DNA of 64,000 nt, taken from Abelmoschus esculentus (Eukaryota; Streptophyta; Magnoliopsida; Malvales; Malvaceae). The stretch spans positions 13,432,737 through 13,496,736 of the forward strand of contig JAUCBN010000034.1 in NCBI GenBank assembly GCA_035048815.1. Direction: 5' to 3'. Numbering within the stretch: position 1 is the stretch's first letter; each line of letters begins with the position of its first letter. The notes beneath the pieces were generated by a model. The model did no database searches. It saw only the letters and a program-made list of their open reading frames with translations, and was not told where the DNA came from. The translations under genes were made by a program, and so were the position numbers. Shown in pieces: positions 35,601-49,117 of the stretch.

Positions 35601-37330
35601 TATTAAATTCTTAAGATTTTTATTTTTTATAAATTAATTTAATTATATTTAATAATATTAAGTATTAGTGATATTTAACCGTGTTCGATGTATATCGTAA
35701 GATTTTATACAATGATTACAAAAAGCAGGAAAATTAAAAAAAAATCATATATTAAATTTCAAAGTAAAAGACAATGTAAATGATGAAAATATCATTAATA
35801 TTAAAAAAATAATGTAAACACAACATGAATATATAACTGTATTAATAATTTTATTATTTGAACTACTAACCATTAAAATCTATATAAATATATTTTAAAT
35901 AGATTATAATATATAATTATGAGTTATACTTTAATATATATATATATATATATTGTATAAAAAATTTACAATATCCTTTTATATTTAAATTATAAAATTT
36001 AAAATTTTAATCATAATAACTTAAACATTAAAACTTAAAATCTAAACTTAAAATTTCAATCATAAATCTTAAATTTTATATCTTATAACTTAAACGGTTA
36101 AACTCTAAAATTAAAAAAATACCTATTAAAATATTTTTATAATTATAAAACATCAAAAGGCAATTCATATTCCGCTTGTACAGAAAATTGAATATATACA
36201 TAAAAACTCTAGTTATAAAAAACCCCTTAGACATTCATCATAAATTAAAAATAATAAAAATAATTAATATATTATCAATATAATTTTATAAATTATCTTT
36301 TAAATTTTTTATTAATCTCTTTTAATAATTTTAAATTATAACATCTAAACTAAAACAGATAGATAGTCACAGTGAAAAATATCATCATTCTCATCTTTAA
36401 AAATATATAAAAAATAATTTAATTTAACATGCAAAGAATTTTTTTAGATAGATTGAAAGAATATTGTTATGAACAAAAATATTTTATGATTTATTATTTT
36501 ATTTTAAAATTATTATATTTATTATGATAAAAATAAAAGTCATTATAAAAGTAAATTGACTTCAACTTACATGCATGAAGTTGACTGATAGCATGCGTGA
36601 AAAAAAATTAAAAATTATTGGCATGAAGTCGTCATAAAAGTAAATCGACTTTATTTTTATTATCATAAATCGTAAAATAAAAATAAAAAATTTTAAATTA
36701 TAAAATAAAAATGGTAGCATAATATCTAGATAATTTATTCAAAGTTTTTTTAATATACGGATTTAAAAAATGTTTTAGATTTTATTTTTAAATTTATAAT
36801 TATTTTAAATTTTAAACTATAAAATATATTTTTAATATTTACTAACCATAAATGCTAAAAATTCTACTTTAAATCTTAAATTATAAAAATTAGACACTTA
36901 TAAAAATAAAATTTCTAACATTAATATATATAATATTTTAAATTTAAAATAATTAGAAAACAACGTTATAAATAATTTAAAGTATGAGTATTGTAAAATA
37001 GAAATACATCCTCAAAATTAAATAATACGAAAAGATTTAAATATAAAATTACACATTTTATTATTTATTTATTATTATTTTACAAGATGGTAAGGGCAAA
37101 ATAAACAATTTCAAAAGGTAGTGTAGCAATCAATAATAAATTATAAGTCCTTTTTGGTAATTTCAAGGTTTCTTTTCTTATTAATTATTATTATTTTATT
37201 ACTTATTTGTTTTCGTCCCCCTCCTCCGACTCTCTGTTTTCGGTTGCAGATGGAGCCTCTTGTAATCGCAGAAAAAAGCACAAACCGATCAAATAAATAA
37301 TAATATTTTCAAAAAGAGAAGAAAAAAAAA
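32700..37330. other. Large AT-rich spacer
   Basis: This is 4.6 kb without a supportable gene. The first 900 bp is less AT-rich and may hold the 3' end of the gamma CA transcript; ORFs at 33049-33348 and 33336-33620 show no known domain. 33842-34250 has GATCCGAT-type words like the hAT elements but no clear ends. 35515-35715 is a MITE-like inverted repeat. There is a short TA microsatellite near 35935-35955. The rest is low-complexity. Confidence 0.5.
35512..35715. mobile_element. Possible MITE, GTGTTCGATG family
   Basis: The left arm TAAATCTATTATTTATGTTAAACATCATTAAAT pairs imperfectly with a right arm ending GATATTTAACCGTGTTCGATGTATATCGTAAGATTTTA. Related arms occur near 60131-60350 and 60985-61140. 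The boundaries are approximate. Confidence 0.4.
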
Positions 37331-37377
37331 ATAGAACTCTCGGGTTAGATTTTACAATCCTTGAAGCTTATATTTTC

Positions 37378-40300
37378 ATGGAAAATCTCTCACATTCTAG
37401 GAAACCAAACAAGAGCGTTTCTCAAGTTACTGCTACACTCAACAATCGAACGACTGCTAGCAATGTCGCTACCAACTTCTCAGGCAAAACTTTGTACGAC
37501 GACGTTTTCGGTGGCCCGACTTTGTCTCCGAGGCCGGAGGACTACGCCGAGATTTTCGGCGGATTTCACGCCGCCCGAGGGGCGTCGATTCCGGTGCTGG
37601 ATCTCCCCTTGCTAGACAACAGCGACGGGGAAATGTTTGATGTACGGAATCCAAGGTTCAACTACGCCGAAGTTTTCGGCGGATTTGACGCTTCGAACTT
37701 TGCTTCTTCGTACGAGGAGCTGATGAGACAAGCCAACGGTAGTGATCATCACGATTATGATGGTGATTCATCTGTTGACGCTTGGTATGCACATTTTTTT
37801 CTATAGTTTTTACTCTTGAGCTCTATATGCTGCTTTTTTACGAGAAGAAATGAGTAAATACTTCAGGTAGTGTAACATGAATCATGATAGTTACTGGAAA
37901 ATCACCTATTCTTTGGAGAATCTAAGAGGCCTTATGGCAAGAACTGTATCTTTTCGATTGACTTTCATAGTTTGGTAAACTTATTAGTGCTTACAAGGGC
38001 GATAATACCTGTTATTGGATTCTGGATCTTAGCTTCTTCATTGAAATGGAAATAGCATAGAAGAATTTCTTATTTACTTGTACTTTGGTGTTGATTTGAC
38101 ATTATTTTGAAGAACTAATGCATATTAACACTATGGGTTATTGTAAAACTTCTATACATGTTATGTTTCGAGGTGCCCTGTCTGGGTTTATTCTAATGTT
38201 GCGACTGTGGAGGGGTATGATTTTGGTGACAGTATTCGTTTGTTTCCTCTCATAGGATGCAGGCAGATACTGAGACTCTTTCAGAAGGGTCAGATCATTC
38301 TAGAGATTCTCGGTACTTCTCAAATGGAGATTATTATGAGCCAATCGAAAGCAATATGGAGTTCAATATATCGTATCATAAAGTTAATCTTAGAAGCAAC
38401 AGAGATTTGCCGAATGGGTTTACACATGTTGCTGAGCTGCAAGCTGATTCTGAATATGCTTATATAATTGAGACTCCCTTGGAAAAGACGGAAAACAAGG
38501 ATCCACGGTCACATATGACGGATGATATTGATCTTGAGTTCACTGGAGGAGTTGCAAAGAGAAAACATCTCCGGAAAACCATGCCCCATCCTTCTAACTG
38601 GGCTGCTGGTGAACAAACATTTACAAATGATTCTACTCAAAGACAAGACCAGCGAAGTGGTTCTTGTTCAAATGAAATGTTTGTAACAATAGATGAAATC
38701 AACCTAAGGACTCTGCCATCTGATGTCCCGCCTCCTGCTAGACCTCCACCACCCGCTGATGTCAAAAACCGAGACTACCAATGTGTTCAACTGGCTGCTT
38801 CTGGAGAGAGAATGAGCGATAGTTCACCTCCTTTCTATGATGTTGAGATAGATGCAAGCTCAGCTGCTGTGGCGTCTGCTTCTGCTATGAGAGAAGCAAT
38901 GGACAAGGCTCAAGCAAAGCTGAAAAGTGCAAAAGAGCTACTTGAGAGGAAGAGGGGGGACATTGAAAACTCTTCAAAACCAGGTTCAAAATCTGATGGA
39001 AAAGGTAAGAAGGAAAGGACCAGTAAGGCCATTGATGGGTCCAGTGATATAAAAGATGGTAAAGTTCAGGGAATGAAGGGAAAAGAAGACAGTGGAATGA
39101 AAAGGTCTGTTAGAGAGGAGAGGCAAAAGGCTGTGAATTCCCCAGCACCTGATTCACTGGAAGGTGAAAAGCTTTTTAATGTACCCAAACGGTTTGCAGT
39201 TGGGAAGCATGGGAAGGAATGCCAACCGATTCAAGAATTTGATGAAAATGATGGGGCTGATGAATGGCAGGAAGAAGCTCAGTTTTTTGAATTGATTAGA
39301 ACAGATAAATCAAGAACGGGTTTTGAGCAGACAAACAATGAGAAAGTTTTTGTCCGGAGCATGAGATTTCCTGAGCTTCAGCATAAATCTGAAAAGGCAA
39401 GCATTGGAGCATTGGAGCAACTAGAAAGTGAGAAGAAAGTTGAAGCTGTTAGGGAAGACCATGAGCTGGAGAAAGTTGAAAGAGACATGAAAATGGCAAA
39501 AGAAGCTAATGAGGACCATAGGCGTAAAGGGCATGACTATGAGAAAAAGGTAAAGTCAGCTGAAGAGGAAAATGGGCAATCTATAGCAGCACAGAAACCT
39601 TTGGAAAATGGTAAGAAACCAACTGGAGCTGTTGAACAAGGGAAATGTGGGAAGCCATTGAATGCTCAAGAAAAGGAAAATGAAGTTGAAGTTTGGCAGG
39701 CTATGGAACAGAAAGAGAAAGAGCAGCAGGAGAAAGAAACTAGTAAAAGTATTGAAAATCCTAAGAGAGTCAAGGGCTGTCAAGAAAGGGTAGATGACAA
39801 TAAAAGTTGGAGGGATGTTTTTAAGCAGGAAAAAAATCAGATAAAACTTGAACAGGTTCTCATACGAGCAGAGAATGAGATGATGCTGAGAGAGGCTGCT
39901 GAACAGGAAGAGAAGGAGAAGAGATTGAAAGAAGTTCGTGAACAAGAAGAGGATAAGAATAGATTGCAGGAAGCTCGTGAACGAGAAGCGAATGAGAAGA
40001 GATTGAAGGAAGCTCGTGAGCGAGAAGAGAATGAGAAGAGATTGATGGAAGCTTGTGAGCGAGAAGAGAATGAGAGAAAAGAGACGGAAACTCGTGAACG
40101 AGAAGAGAATGATATGAAAGTGGAGGCATTTGAACAAGAAGAAAGTGAGAAGATATGGAGAATGGCTCTTGAACAGATAGAGAATGAGAAAAGACTAAAA
40201 CAAGCACGCCTGCAGGAAGAAAATGAGAGGAGACAGAGAAAGGCTCTTGTACCAGAAGAGGTGGAGAAGAAACAAAGAGAAGCATGCGAGACCGATGATA

Positions 40301-43074
40301 ACATGAGAAGACCAAAGCCAGATACAGAGCAAGGAAAAGATGAGAGGAAACAAAAGGAGGTTATTGAAAGAGAGGAAACTGAGAATAAAGAGGCTTGTGA
40401 AAAAGAAGCGATTGACAAAGGGCTTGAGGAGGCTAGTGAAAAAATAGAGACTGCAAAGAGACTTGAAGAAGCATGTGAAAAAGAAAACATTGAGAGAATG
40501 TTTGAGGAGGCAGTTGAGCAAAATGATTACAGCAAAATAGCGGCAGTGGTCCAAGATACAGAAGATGAAGTCCATCAAAAAGTAGTTGTGCAGGAAGAAA
40601 CTGAAAAATTACAGGTAGTAAACTGTGTCTACCAGCAAACTGCAAGGGGTGAAAACATGAAGAAAGAGACAATTGCCGGAGAAACTCATCAGCATGGAGA
40701 AGTAGAGGATCCTGTGGTATTTAATGAGGTAAATAAAATGGATTGTATCAAGAAAAGTCAAGAAAATCAATTGGATGGAAATAATGCTCAAAACAGTGAT
40801 GCGCTGGAAGAAACTGAAGAATCCATAGGAAATGGAAAGATGAAGGCTGAATTCACAGACAGTGGAAGGAAATTGGAAGCAACGGGTCAAGGTGGTGTTG
40901 ATGGAAAGTTCAATGTATCTGGAACAACCCCATGTCATCAAAATATTGGTGTGGAGAAAGCTGGTGAATCTGAATTTGGCATCAGAGTAAGAAATGCTGA
41001 GAACATTAGCAGTATCCCAGAAATGGACTCTAATAGTGACAAGCAAGGGTTGAAATTTGCTTATGGATGGAGGGAAAGAGCAAGGAATATCAAGGACACC
41101 CAGGTTTCCTCATCTCTAGAAGAAAATAGGGATAAGTATGCCTCAGATCAATCGGTGAAAGAGTTTGTTGAAACTCAAAGGAAACCAGAGGCTGCTAAAG
41201 CATCTGTATTGGAAGGGAAAGGAAGCATCCAGAGAACAGTTCACCAGGTTAAGATAAGTCAGAGTATGGAGAGGAAAGACAAAAATATTTATGAAAGCCT
41301 TGCACCTGAAGAAAAGGAGAATGAAAGGCTGAAAAGAGAGAGAGAACTGGAAAGTGAACGCCTCAGAAAGATAGAAGAAGAAAAGGAGAGGGAGAGAGAG
41401 AGGGAAAAAGATAGGATGGCTGTTGACAGCAAAGTTCTTGAAGCTCATGAATGGGGATATGCTGAAGCTCGGGAGAGGGCAGAGAAGGCTGCTGTAGAAA
41501 GAGCAACTGCTGAATCTCGTCAAAGAGCAATGGCAGAGGCACGTGACAGGTTAGAGAAGGCTTGTGCAGAAGCTAGGGAAAAATCTTCTATGGAAGCTCG
41601 GCTTCGAGCAGAGCGTGCTGCTGTGGAGAGAGCAACTGCAGAGGCTCGAGAGCGTGCCGTGGAGAAGATAATGGCTGAAAGGGCTGCTTTTGAGGCAAGA
41701 GAGCGAGTAGAACGGTCTATGTCAGATAAATTTCCGGCTTCTTCTAGAAACAGCGGAATGAGAACAAGCACTTCATCCTTTGTAAGTTTCCTTAATTTTT
41801 GTGTTTTATGAAATTTGTAGTTTCAGACAGCAAGTTAATGGATCTTAATTGTCAGGATTTAAAGGATCAGCATTTTCAGAGAACCAGTTCTTTTGGTGGC
41901 TTAAGATATCCATATGCCTCTTCTTATAATGGTATCTTATTTTGTGAAGTACAAGCTGTATACTTTTAATACTCTGCTTTTTAAGATCACCCAGAGAATA
42001 AAAAACACACACTATGGGTTGCTTTCTGCCACTGAACAAAGTTCATTTATGTACATGAAGGCACTGAAGGTGAATCAGCTCAGAGGTGTAAAGCCAGATT
42101 GGAGAGATATCAACGAACAGCTGAGCGTGCAGTATGGTTTCTTCTTCTTCCTACCAAATCTGGAATGTTTTTTTATGCATATCATAATATCATCTAGCTT
42201 TCGTTTTTGCAGGCAAAAGCTCTTGAAGAAAAGAACATGCGTGATCTTCTTGCTCAAAGAGAGCAAGCAGAAAGAAATGTATTCTTTGGTTTTCTCACTT
42301 GTGATGATATTTCATGACTACAAAGTTTGCATCTTTCATTGATTATTCTTTTTTCTCTTTGCAGAGACTAGCGGAAACTCTTGATGCTGATGTCAAGAGA
42401 TGGTCAAGTGGGAAAGAAGGGAACCTGCGTGCATTGCTTTCTACTTTGCAATATGTATGTTACAGTATCCAAAATTTGTTCACTCAAGCTTTTATGATAA
42501 TTTCCTTTGTTTACAGTATCACCTAGTTGGCTTAATGCTTAGGCTGCCATCATTCAAAGCTATTGGAATTGTTGCTCTCTCTAATTTTCTTATTGCTTGC
42601 TTACTTACTTTGATACCCTGAATTTTGATTATGATACCTAGTAAATGTATGATATATCACAAGTTAAAACCGAGCTTTCTTCGTTTGACAGATCCTTGGG
42701 CCTGACAGTGGTTGGCAGCCAATTCCACTGACCGAAGTTATAACTTCAGCTGCCGTAAAGAAAGCTTACCGGAAAGCCACTCTTTGTGTTCATCCCGACA
42801 AGTTACAACAACGGGGTGCAAGTATTCATCAGAAATACATTTGCGAAAAGGTCTTCGACCTTCTAAAGGTCAGTAACCGACTTACCAGTCGGTCACTTTC
42901 TATGCAAAACTTGGTTCAGGCCATGAACGAAGAATCCTTTTAACATTTGTAGTTGACAAGGGTGATTTAGAATTCCATGGCTCCGAAACTATTATCGATG
43001 TCATATTACACTAACTTCTTATTGCTCCTCCATCTCAGGAAGCTTGGAACAAATTCAATTCAGAAGAGCGGTAA
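37378..43074 (+). CDS. AUL1: Auxilin-like protein 1, J-domain clathrin-uncoating cofactor
   Basis: Exons are 37378-37784, 38256-41781, 41856-41931, 42061-42131, 42213-42278, 42365-42454, 42692-42868 and 43039-43074, giving 1,482 residues. The N-terminus repeats an FGG motif (YDDVFGG, YAEIFGGF, YAEVFGGF). The middle is a very long charged coiled coil, mostly within the 3.5-kb exon 2. The end is a DnaJ domain of about 70 residues (LGPDSGWQPIPLTEVITSAA, AYRKATLCVHPDK, EKVFDLLKEAWNKFNSEER) with HPD at about 1446-1448. Auxilins bring HSC70 to clathrin coats and stimulate its ATPase through HPD, so the role is vesicle uncoating at plasma membrane and Golgi. The start of exon 4 (after CATGAAG) is the least certain splice site; it gives NGTEGESAQRCKARLERYQ, as expected for the family. 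The length fits Arabidopsis AUL1 (about 1,450). Confidence 0.94.
39880..40500 (+). repeat. Degenerate tandem repeat coding for Glu/Arg-rich coiled coil
   Basis: Within exon 2 of the auxilin-like gene a unit of about 39 bases recurs, encoding variants of REREENEKRLKEA (EQEEDKNRLQEA, EREANEKRLKEA, EREENEKRLMEA). About ten recognisable units run from roughly residue 680 to 880. The antisense strand of this purine-rich region contains several long ORFs; these are shadows of the repeat. Confidence 0.8.
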
Positions 43075-43780
43075 TACAGTCTTATTTTAGCATGGATTTG
43101 ATACGATTCATTACAGTTAAATCAGTTGCATCTATTCTGCTGTATACTTTACAGTGTTAGCATGTAAATATCCTGTATTTTTCTATATTTCTACAGAATG
43201 TAATTTGTGTGCAAGTGTAATTCAACCATTTAATCCCCAAAGAAATAGGTGGCAAAGATGATCAGTTAGACATAGAAGCTATAGTACCCAGACTCGATTC
43301 GATACATATTCGAACATGAATATTATAATGTTATTTTTGAATAATTATAGAAGTATATTAAATGACTATAATTTTACAGTAAAGTAAAAAAATCTCTCAT
43401 AAAATAAATATAATTATGATTTATTTTTTTGCTAATAATTATGATTTATTACTATGCATGAAACCAACAAAATATTGTTTACTATATTTAACATACAGAT
43501 CATACTAATTTTAAAATTTTAATATATTCTTCATAATTTATGTTAGATTTATTTAAATACCATGGAACATTTTTAATTGGAAACCAAACAATTTATTACA
43601 AGAAATGTGCTTCACGCTTGCACCTAGACGGCACCGTATTGTTAATAGGAGACATTGCATGATAAAATTGTAAATGATTTTTACTCCATATATCTTAATT
43701 ACTAATTTTAAAATTTTAAATCTCTAACCCAACCTGTAAAATCAAAGCTCTTAGGCTTAAAATTTAATGTGGATTTATTT
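43075..43780. other. Spacer after the auxilin-like gene
   Basis: This holds the short 3' UTR, then AT-rich sequence with no gene. From about 43780 to 44243 is the probable leader or promoter of the next gene. Confidence 0.5.
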
Positions 43781-44243
43781 TTTTAATGGATCTGGAACAA
43801 TTACCCTTGATAAATCTGGTTCTCTATGCTTCTATTTATTGCCGAAATTGCGTCTTTGTGTGTCTTTCAAGTTTCAGGGTTCATCGGTTCAAAAAAAAAA
43901 GTTTCAGGGTTCTTCATCGACACTACGGTCAAGTTCTCCTGGTATTTTCTCTGAAATTTCATATTAATTAATTCCGTGTTTTTTTCGCTCCTTTTCTTTT
44001 TATCAGCGATCGCAGATTAGAAAAGTTACGGATTAATCCAAAAATATTTGTAAATTTTCCATTAATTTTATTTATTTGAGATCTCAATCTCAAATATTCA
44101 TTTGCTTCAAACAATCTTGTTCGAACTCCACCGTATCTGTGTTCTCTGCTACTATTTTTGTGAAAGTTGAAGTTTCTGATGATAAAATTAAGCTGGAAAT
44201 CACTGAATCTCTCGCAGGACATGCTTGATTGAATCACGAAACA

Positions 44244-47200
44244 ATGTGGAGTGTAAAATGTTGTTTAAATTCCAGTTTCATAATCATAGCCGTAGCAGGT
44301 GACTTGTTTGTTTGATTTCTTTTGTGAAGTAGTATTTTGTTAATTATTTTTGAACTTCTTGATGCAAGTGAATCTGTTTCCTTTGCAGCTGTTCTGTCAC
44401 AAGCACTTGCGGTTACAGCAGTTGTCGTCCCCAAATCCCATTGCTACGCCCTCGATAATTCTAGCAGGCTTCTTGATTTCGTATCCTTGTTACTTATTCT
44501 TAACATAAAGTTCACTCTCATCTGAATATCGGTTGGTTCTAAATGAACATTTGTAGCTCAAAAATTTCCATTTCCATGGACTAGAGTTTGGGAATCTAGT
44601 AAAATGTTTTCTCTTAAGCTATTGATTAGAGTGATTGGGTCGGTGTTCCTTTTGCCCACGAGGGGAAGGTAACATCCTTGCTTGATTCTAAATATAAAAA
44701 GTCTTCCATTTCTCTTTTTGTAATGCTTTGGTTACTGTTTATTAAGATCTATGCCCTGAGTGTATTACAATTTTGTATTTCTGCTAATGCAGGACTCTGA
44801 CTTGGTGGTCCGCTTTTGCAAAGATGTGGAGAGTAGATCACAAACGGTAGTTTTTAATTTCATGTTCTTATGTTTTATTCTTTTACAAAGAAGTTATTTG
44901 ATAAGGACATGCTTTAAATTTGTTTTTAATTAGCTGAAAGTTTTGATTTGCACTTTCTTTCTAGCATTCTGAATATAATTCACATCACTTGTAATGCTAA
45001 TTTTGCAGGGATATGTAGATTTTGGTCGATATGATAAGTATCACTACTTTGTTGCTGGATCGGGCCATGTTGATCTTGTTCAAGTAAGTCTGTTTAGTTT
45101 GAACTTTTGTTTGTAAAATAACAACTATAAAAAGTGAAGGGGTATGTTGAATCTCTTCTTTCTCAATGGGAATGAATGATTGATATAATATTGGTATAAG
45201 AACTTTTGGGTTGTTACTGGTTATGCCCTTAAAATCAATTTATTACTGTATTTTAAGTTTTCACATTAAATAACAAATTTTGTAGCTGCCTCTTAGCTCG
45301 TTATATGAAACAATTGTTTGCCTCCAACTTTAGCAATCTTCCGGGCTTCTTAAAATAATAGGTTGATGGGTGAAGCGTCAAGAAGATTCAATTACACCTG
45401 TGATCCTTTTTATATCTGTAAAGCATTCTAAGATCGAAATATTTCAATATTGTTTAGATTTCAACTCCGTAATGTTTATTATATATATAGAACCTGTTAA
45501 ATCTACTTTCTCTGTGTTGATAGGAGTTCTACAATGGTGATTTGCTGAATTGTGAGCAGACCTTTGACAAAATGGGACGCACTGCCCGGGTTAGTCTATT
45601 GACTACTGTTTTTCTCTCAATGTGTTGGAAATTGTTTAACATTACTGTTCTTATAAGTTACAACTTTCTCGTGGAGTCTTTAATTATGTGCATTTCAACA
45701 TTAAACTTCCTTGCGGCTTTTGTTTAAGCATTAATGAATCTCCTTTGTTGTGTTTCAGGTAAATATTATATGCGGAAATTGTTTAAATGGGCAATGTACA
45801 GGTGTGTAAACTCTTCATATTCAGTCTTCAAGATCTTATTCCTGTATATGCTAGGAACCTATTTTCCATAAAATGGGTTAAAATGGCCATCCACCCTGTT
45901 TCCTCAATGTTGTTTTCCTCTGCCCAACTGGTTGAATTTTATGCAACTATCATAACCTTTATGAAGACCTTGTGAATAAAGGGCATAAAATTAAAACATA
46001 AAGACTATGATAACTTAGTTTCTTTGCATTTCCTTTTTCCAAATTTCTTTCATTTCATTTTCGCATTCAATATCTGTTCCATACCAATTGCCATTTTTTT
46101 TCAAATCTTAATTTCTCATCCCAAATTATTAGGGAAGGATTCATTAATTTGGGTGATTAGTTATAGGTCATTACCTGTTTTGTCTTGTAACGTTAACTGC
46201 CAGTTCTTTGTTTTATATCAACTTTTAACATTTTTTTCATCGTCTTTGGTGTTATCTCAGGTCATCGTAGTTGCATATGCAATGTCACTTATGAATCCAC
46301 TTGCAGGTATTTCTAGAAATGCCATAGCTTCTTTGTTTTTTTCATTCCTTTTCTCTAAACAGTTCTTTTCAAGTTAGGTGCAGTGTGAGGGAAATTATCA
46401 TGTATAGAGACCATTATTTCTGGTGCTAGTCAAGGATAATTGGTTTACTTGACAGTTTGCATCCAAATTCTTCAAATTATTATTAGAGATTTGTTTTACA
46501 GTACACATCTAAACTTTGAAATTTTTATATTTCTCAGAATCATTGTTGAAATGGCCATTCCCTGTGAGAAATCAGGCCCACGAGTATTTGAGGGATTTAC
46601 CATTGGATTTCATCCACGATCATGGGAAATTGTAAGCATTTTACATTTTGACCTGGACTATTTTGATTTAAATCCCAAATCTATTTGATTAAAAGGTTAC
46701 TTTTTATTGATTTGAAGGTTTATAATGGTTTGACTCAGTTAGGTTTTGAAAAATCTCACCCTGATTTTAGGTATGGTATCTCTATTATGAGTAGATTATT
46801 GAGTGTATCTATTTGTGTGTCGACATGTTATGAATAATTTTAAATGTTTCCATGAACAGTTTCAGCACTGAACAGACTCATGTTACACTTTATCTGACTG
46901 CAATTGCATCCCAATCCAATCTTGTACAAATACCTGTTGTCAAGGTACAATTTCCTTTGGTTCAAGGGGTAGAAAACTGTGTATTATAATATTGGATGAA
47001 TATGCTTTTTATCTTGTCATTTCCTTCCTCAGGTTTTTCCGGAAAGTGGGCTGGAGGTTAAGTTATCGGGGACGGGAGCAACTGGAAAACCACCTACGAC
47101 TTTGTCTCCCTCGACTTTGACTTTTGATTGGAGATGTATATGCAACATTTTCTTAAGCAGGTTGATGTTATTCTCAATTACATGCTGAATTACCATTTGT

Positions 47201-48419
47201 AATCCCATTTCCCCCCCATCTTTATCCCTTCAGGTATAAAGTCCCATAATTCCCCATATGAAGTTAAGATCTCTATTCCAGTGGAGGGGTATGAACCAAT
47301 AGAGTTTGTTCTAACAAAGATGTGTGGTAAGCTCCCTAATTTTGTTTTCTTCAATGCTAGCTTTTATCAAATATCTTTTTTCTGGTAATAGTGACGCATT
47401 TTCCATAGATCTTGTATCAGCTACTTCTAAGGGTTTTTCCTCCTGATATTTTCAGAATACACACAAAATCAGGAAAAGGATGCTGCAAGAGGGTGGGCGA
47501 TATTCGGAATAATTTCTTGCATGTACGGCAGTCACCTTTTATTTCTTTTCTTGTTTGTCCTACATGTCTTTCATTTACTTTAAGCCATGCTTATGGTATG
47601 GAGTTTGGGACTTATGGTTTGCATATTTCCTATATTTTCTAGGGCATCCATGTCTATCACTGAAGATAGAAGTTGAATTGTTTTCGTTTGTTCTGAAATT
47701 TACCTTGTGTCTGCATTGCTCCCATGGTTTTCTATTAAAATGAGTTTGTCTTGAGCAGATTAATGGTTTCATCGACGCTGTTATGCTGTGGAGGGTTTAT
47801 TTACAAAACACAAATGGAAAGCCAGGTGAGCTGTTTAGACTACAGTTAGTTTGAGGCCAGAAGATTGTATAGTTTAATAATTGTGATAGTTAAAAAAAAC
47901 TTGTATATCTAACTTGGAGTCTTGGATGCAGCATGGGATTGATGCACTGCCGGGCATGACAATTCTTTCTGCCTTTTTAGAGACTGTAAGTTTATTTAAT
48001 TTTTTATGACAAATGATATTACCAGAACTTCCGAAGAGCATTTCATGCAAGTAATAGCTGCTTCAGAGAATTCGAACCAGCCCCAGTGGCCAATTAGTGC
48101 AATTTACTTCCAGAGTGACTAGTTGTCGTGGCTTCTTTCATTAATTTTCTCTTCTCTTCTTTTCTTCCTCTTCTCTTTCTGTATGGCAACTTTTATTTCG
48201 ACGTCGAGAACATGCAAAGTATGAAGCTTGATATTTACCATAACTTCAGTTACCCATTAATGTGCAAAATCTGTATGACAGGTGAGCGGAGGAAGACGAG
48301 GGTATTCGCGAGTAGAGGACATAAACACTGGGTCGACTACTGAAGTCTCATGGGAGCGCCCATCCGGCACTGCTCAAGGAACACGGACACCAATCGAAAG
48401 CAAATATGGTTCAGTGTGA
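44244..48419 (+). CDS. ATG27-type type I membrane protein
   Basis: Seventeen exons: 44244-44298, 44389-44480, 44630-44668, 44793-44846, 45009-45083, 45524-45589, 45759-45801, 46261-46306, 46538-46631, 46718-46770, 46860-46944, 47033-47135, 47234-47326, 47456-47522, 47759-47825, 47932-47985 and 48282-48419; 407 residues. Residues 1 to about 26 are a signal peptide (MWSVKCCLNSSFIIIAVAAV). The luminal part has paired cysteines (NIICGNCLNGQCTGHRSCIC) and an SDLVVRFCKDVES block. One transmembrane helix lies at about 313-337 (WAIFGIISCILMVSSTLLCC). The cytoplasmic tail has GRRGYSRVEDIN and ends YGSV. The layout matches proteins annotated in plants as autophagy-related protein 27, whose luminal domain resembles the mannose-6-phosphate receptor fold. 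Yeast Atg27 cycles between Golgi, endosome and vacuole and also ends in a tyrosine sorting signal. Family assignment is from memory and layout; the gene model itself is strong because all 17 exons keep frame. Confidence 0.85.
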
Positions 48420-49117
48420 ACTTTGGATCCCTTCCCCTAAAATTGCTAATTTTCTTCTCACCACAGGCATAATTAATTTGGTTTCATCTATTATATACTC
48501 CAGGTGTTGGCATATCTCAATTGCAGTTATTTCCAGATGTAGCATTTTGATATTACTCATGAAATATACCCTTTTCTCCCCTTAATCTTAGCGTAACTTG
48601 AAATATTTACTTGAAGTTAAGACCATGCTTTGGTAGTTTTCAAAGTAGCTTTCATTAATATATGAAAGAAAGATTGCTGACTAAACAGGTTTATTTAAGT
48701 TGGACCGTTGGTTGAACCATTTAGACCACCGGTTCCCAGTTCAGCCATGGTTATATAAAATGGATTTTTAGCTGTTTTATTTCCTGTTTTCAGAATTTAT
48801 TGATTCATTGATCTTATGCTACTAGTCAAACTGGTTGGATTATCAGGGTCCGATGTAATCTACCATGCCTGCAAGTAGAATTAAGACACTTTCTCATTCA
48901 TGAGCTTACATCTCATCAAGCCTCACTCGCATGGGTTAAAACACCATTGGCTGAGTGAGCTTGTTTCTTCAGAAGTTGCTAAGAATAAAGTTTCCAATTT
49001 TTCAGATTCTCTTCCTTCACCAGATACCACCATTACCAGTTGCAGCTTGTTCCACTTGTTTCCATTTCCCTTCAAAGTCATTAAAACTAATTGATGCAGG
49101 GAGACCTTCCCGGGGAA
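48420..49117. other. Convergent spacer between the ATG27-like and E2 genes
   Basis: The 3' ends of the two genes face each other over about 700 bp. No further gene is seen. ORFs at 48900-49239 overlap the last exon of the E2 gene on the opposite strand and are shadows. Confidence 0.55.

Noticed and set aside
39556..40672. Several long minus-strand ORFs rich in Phe, Leu and Ser
   Set aside because: They lie antisense to the purine-rich coiled-coil repeat of the auxilin-like gene. GAA/GAG-rich coding sequence lacks stops on the other strand, so they are shadows.
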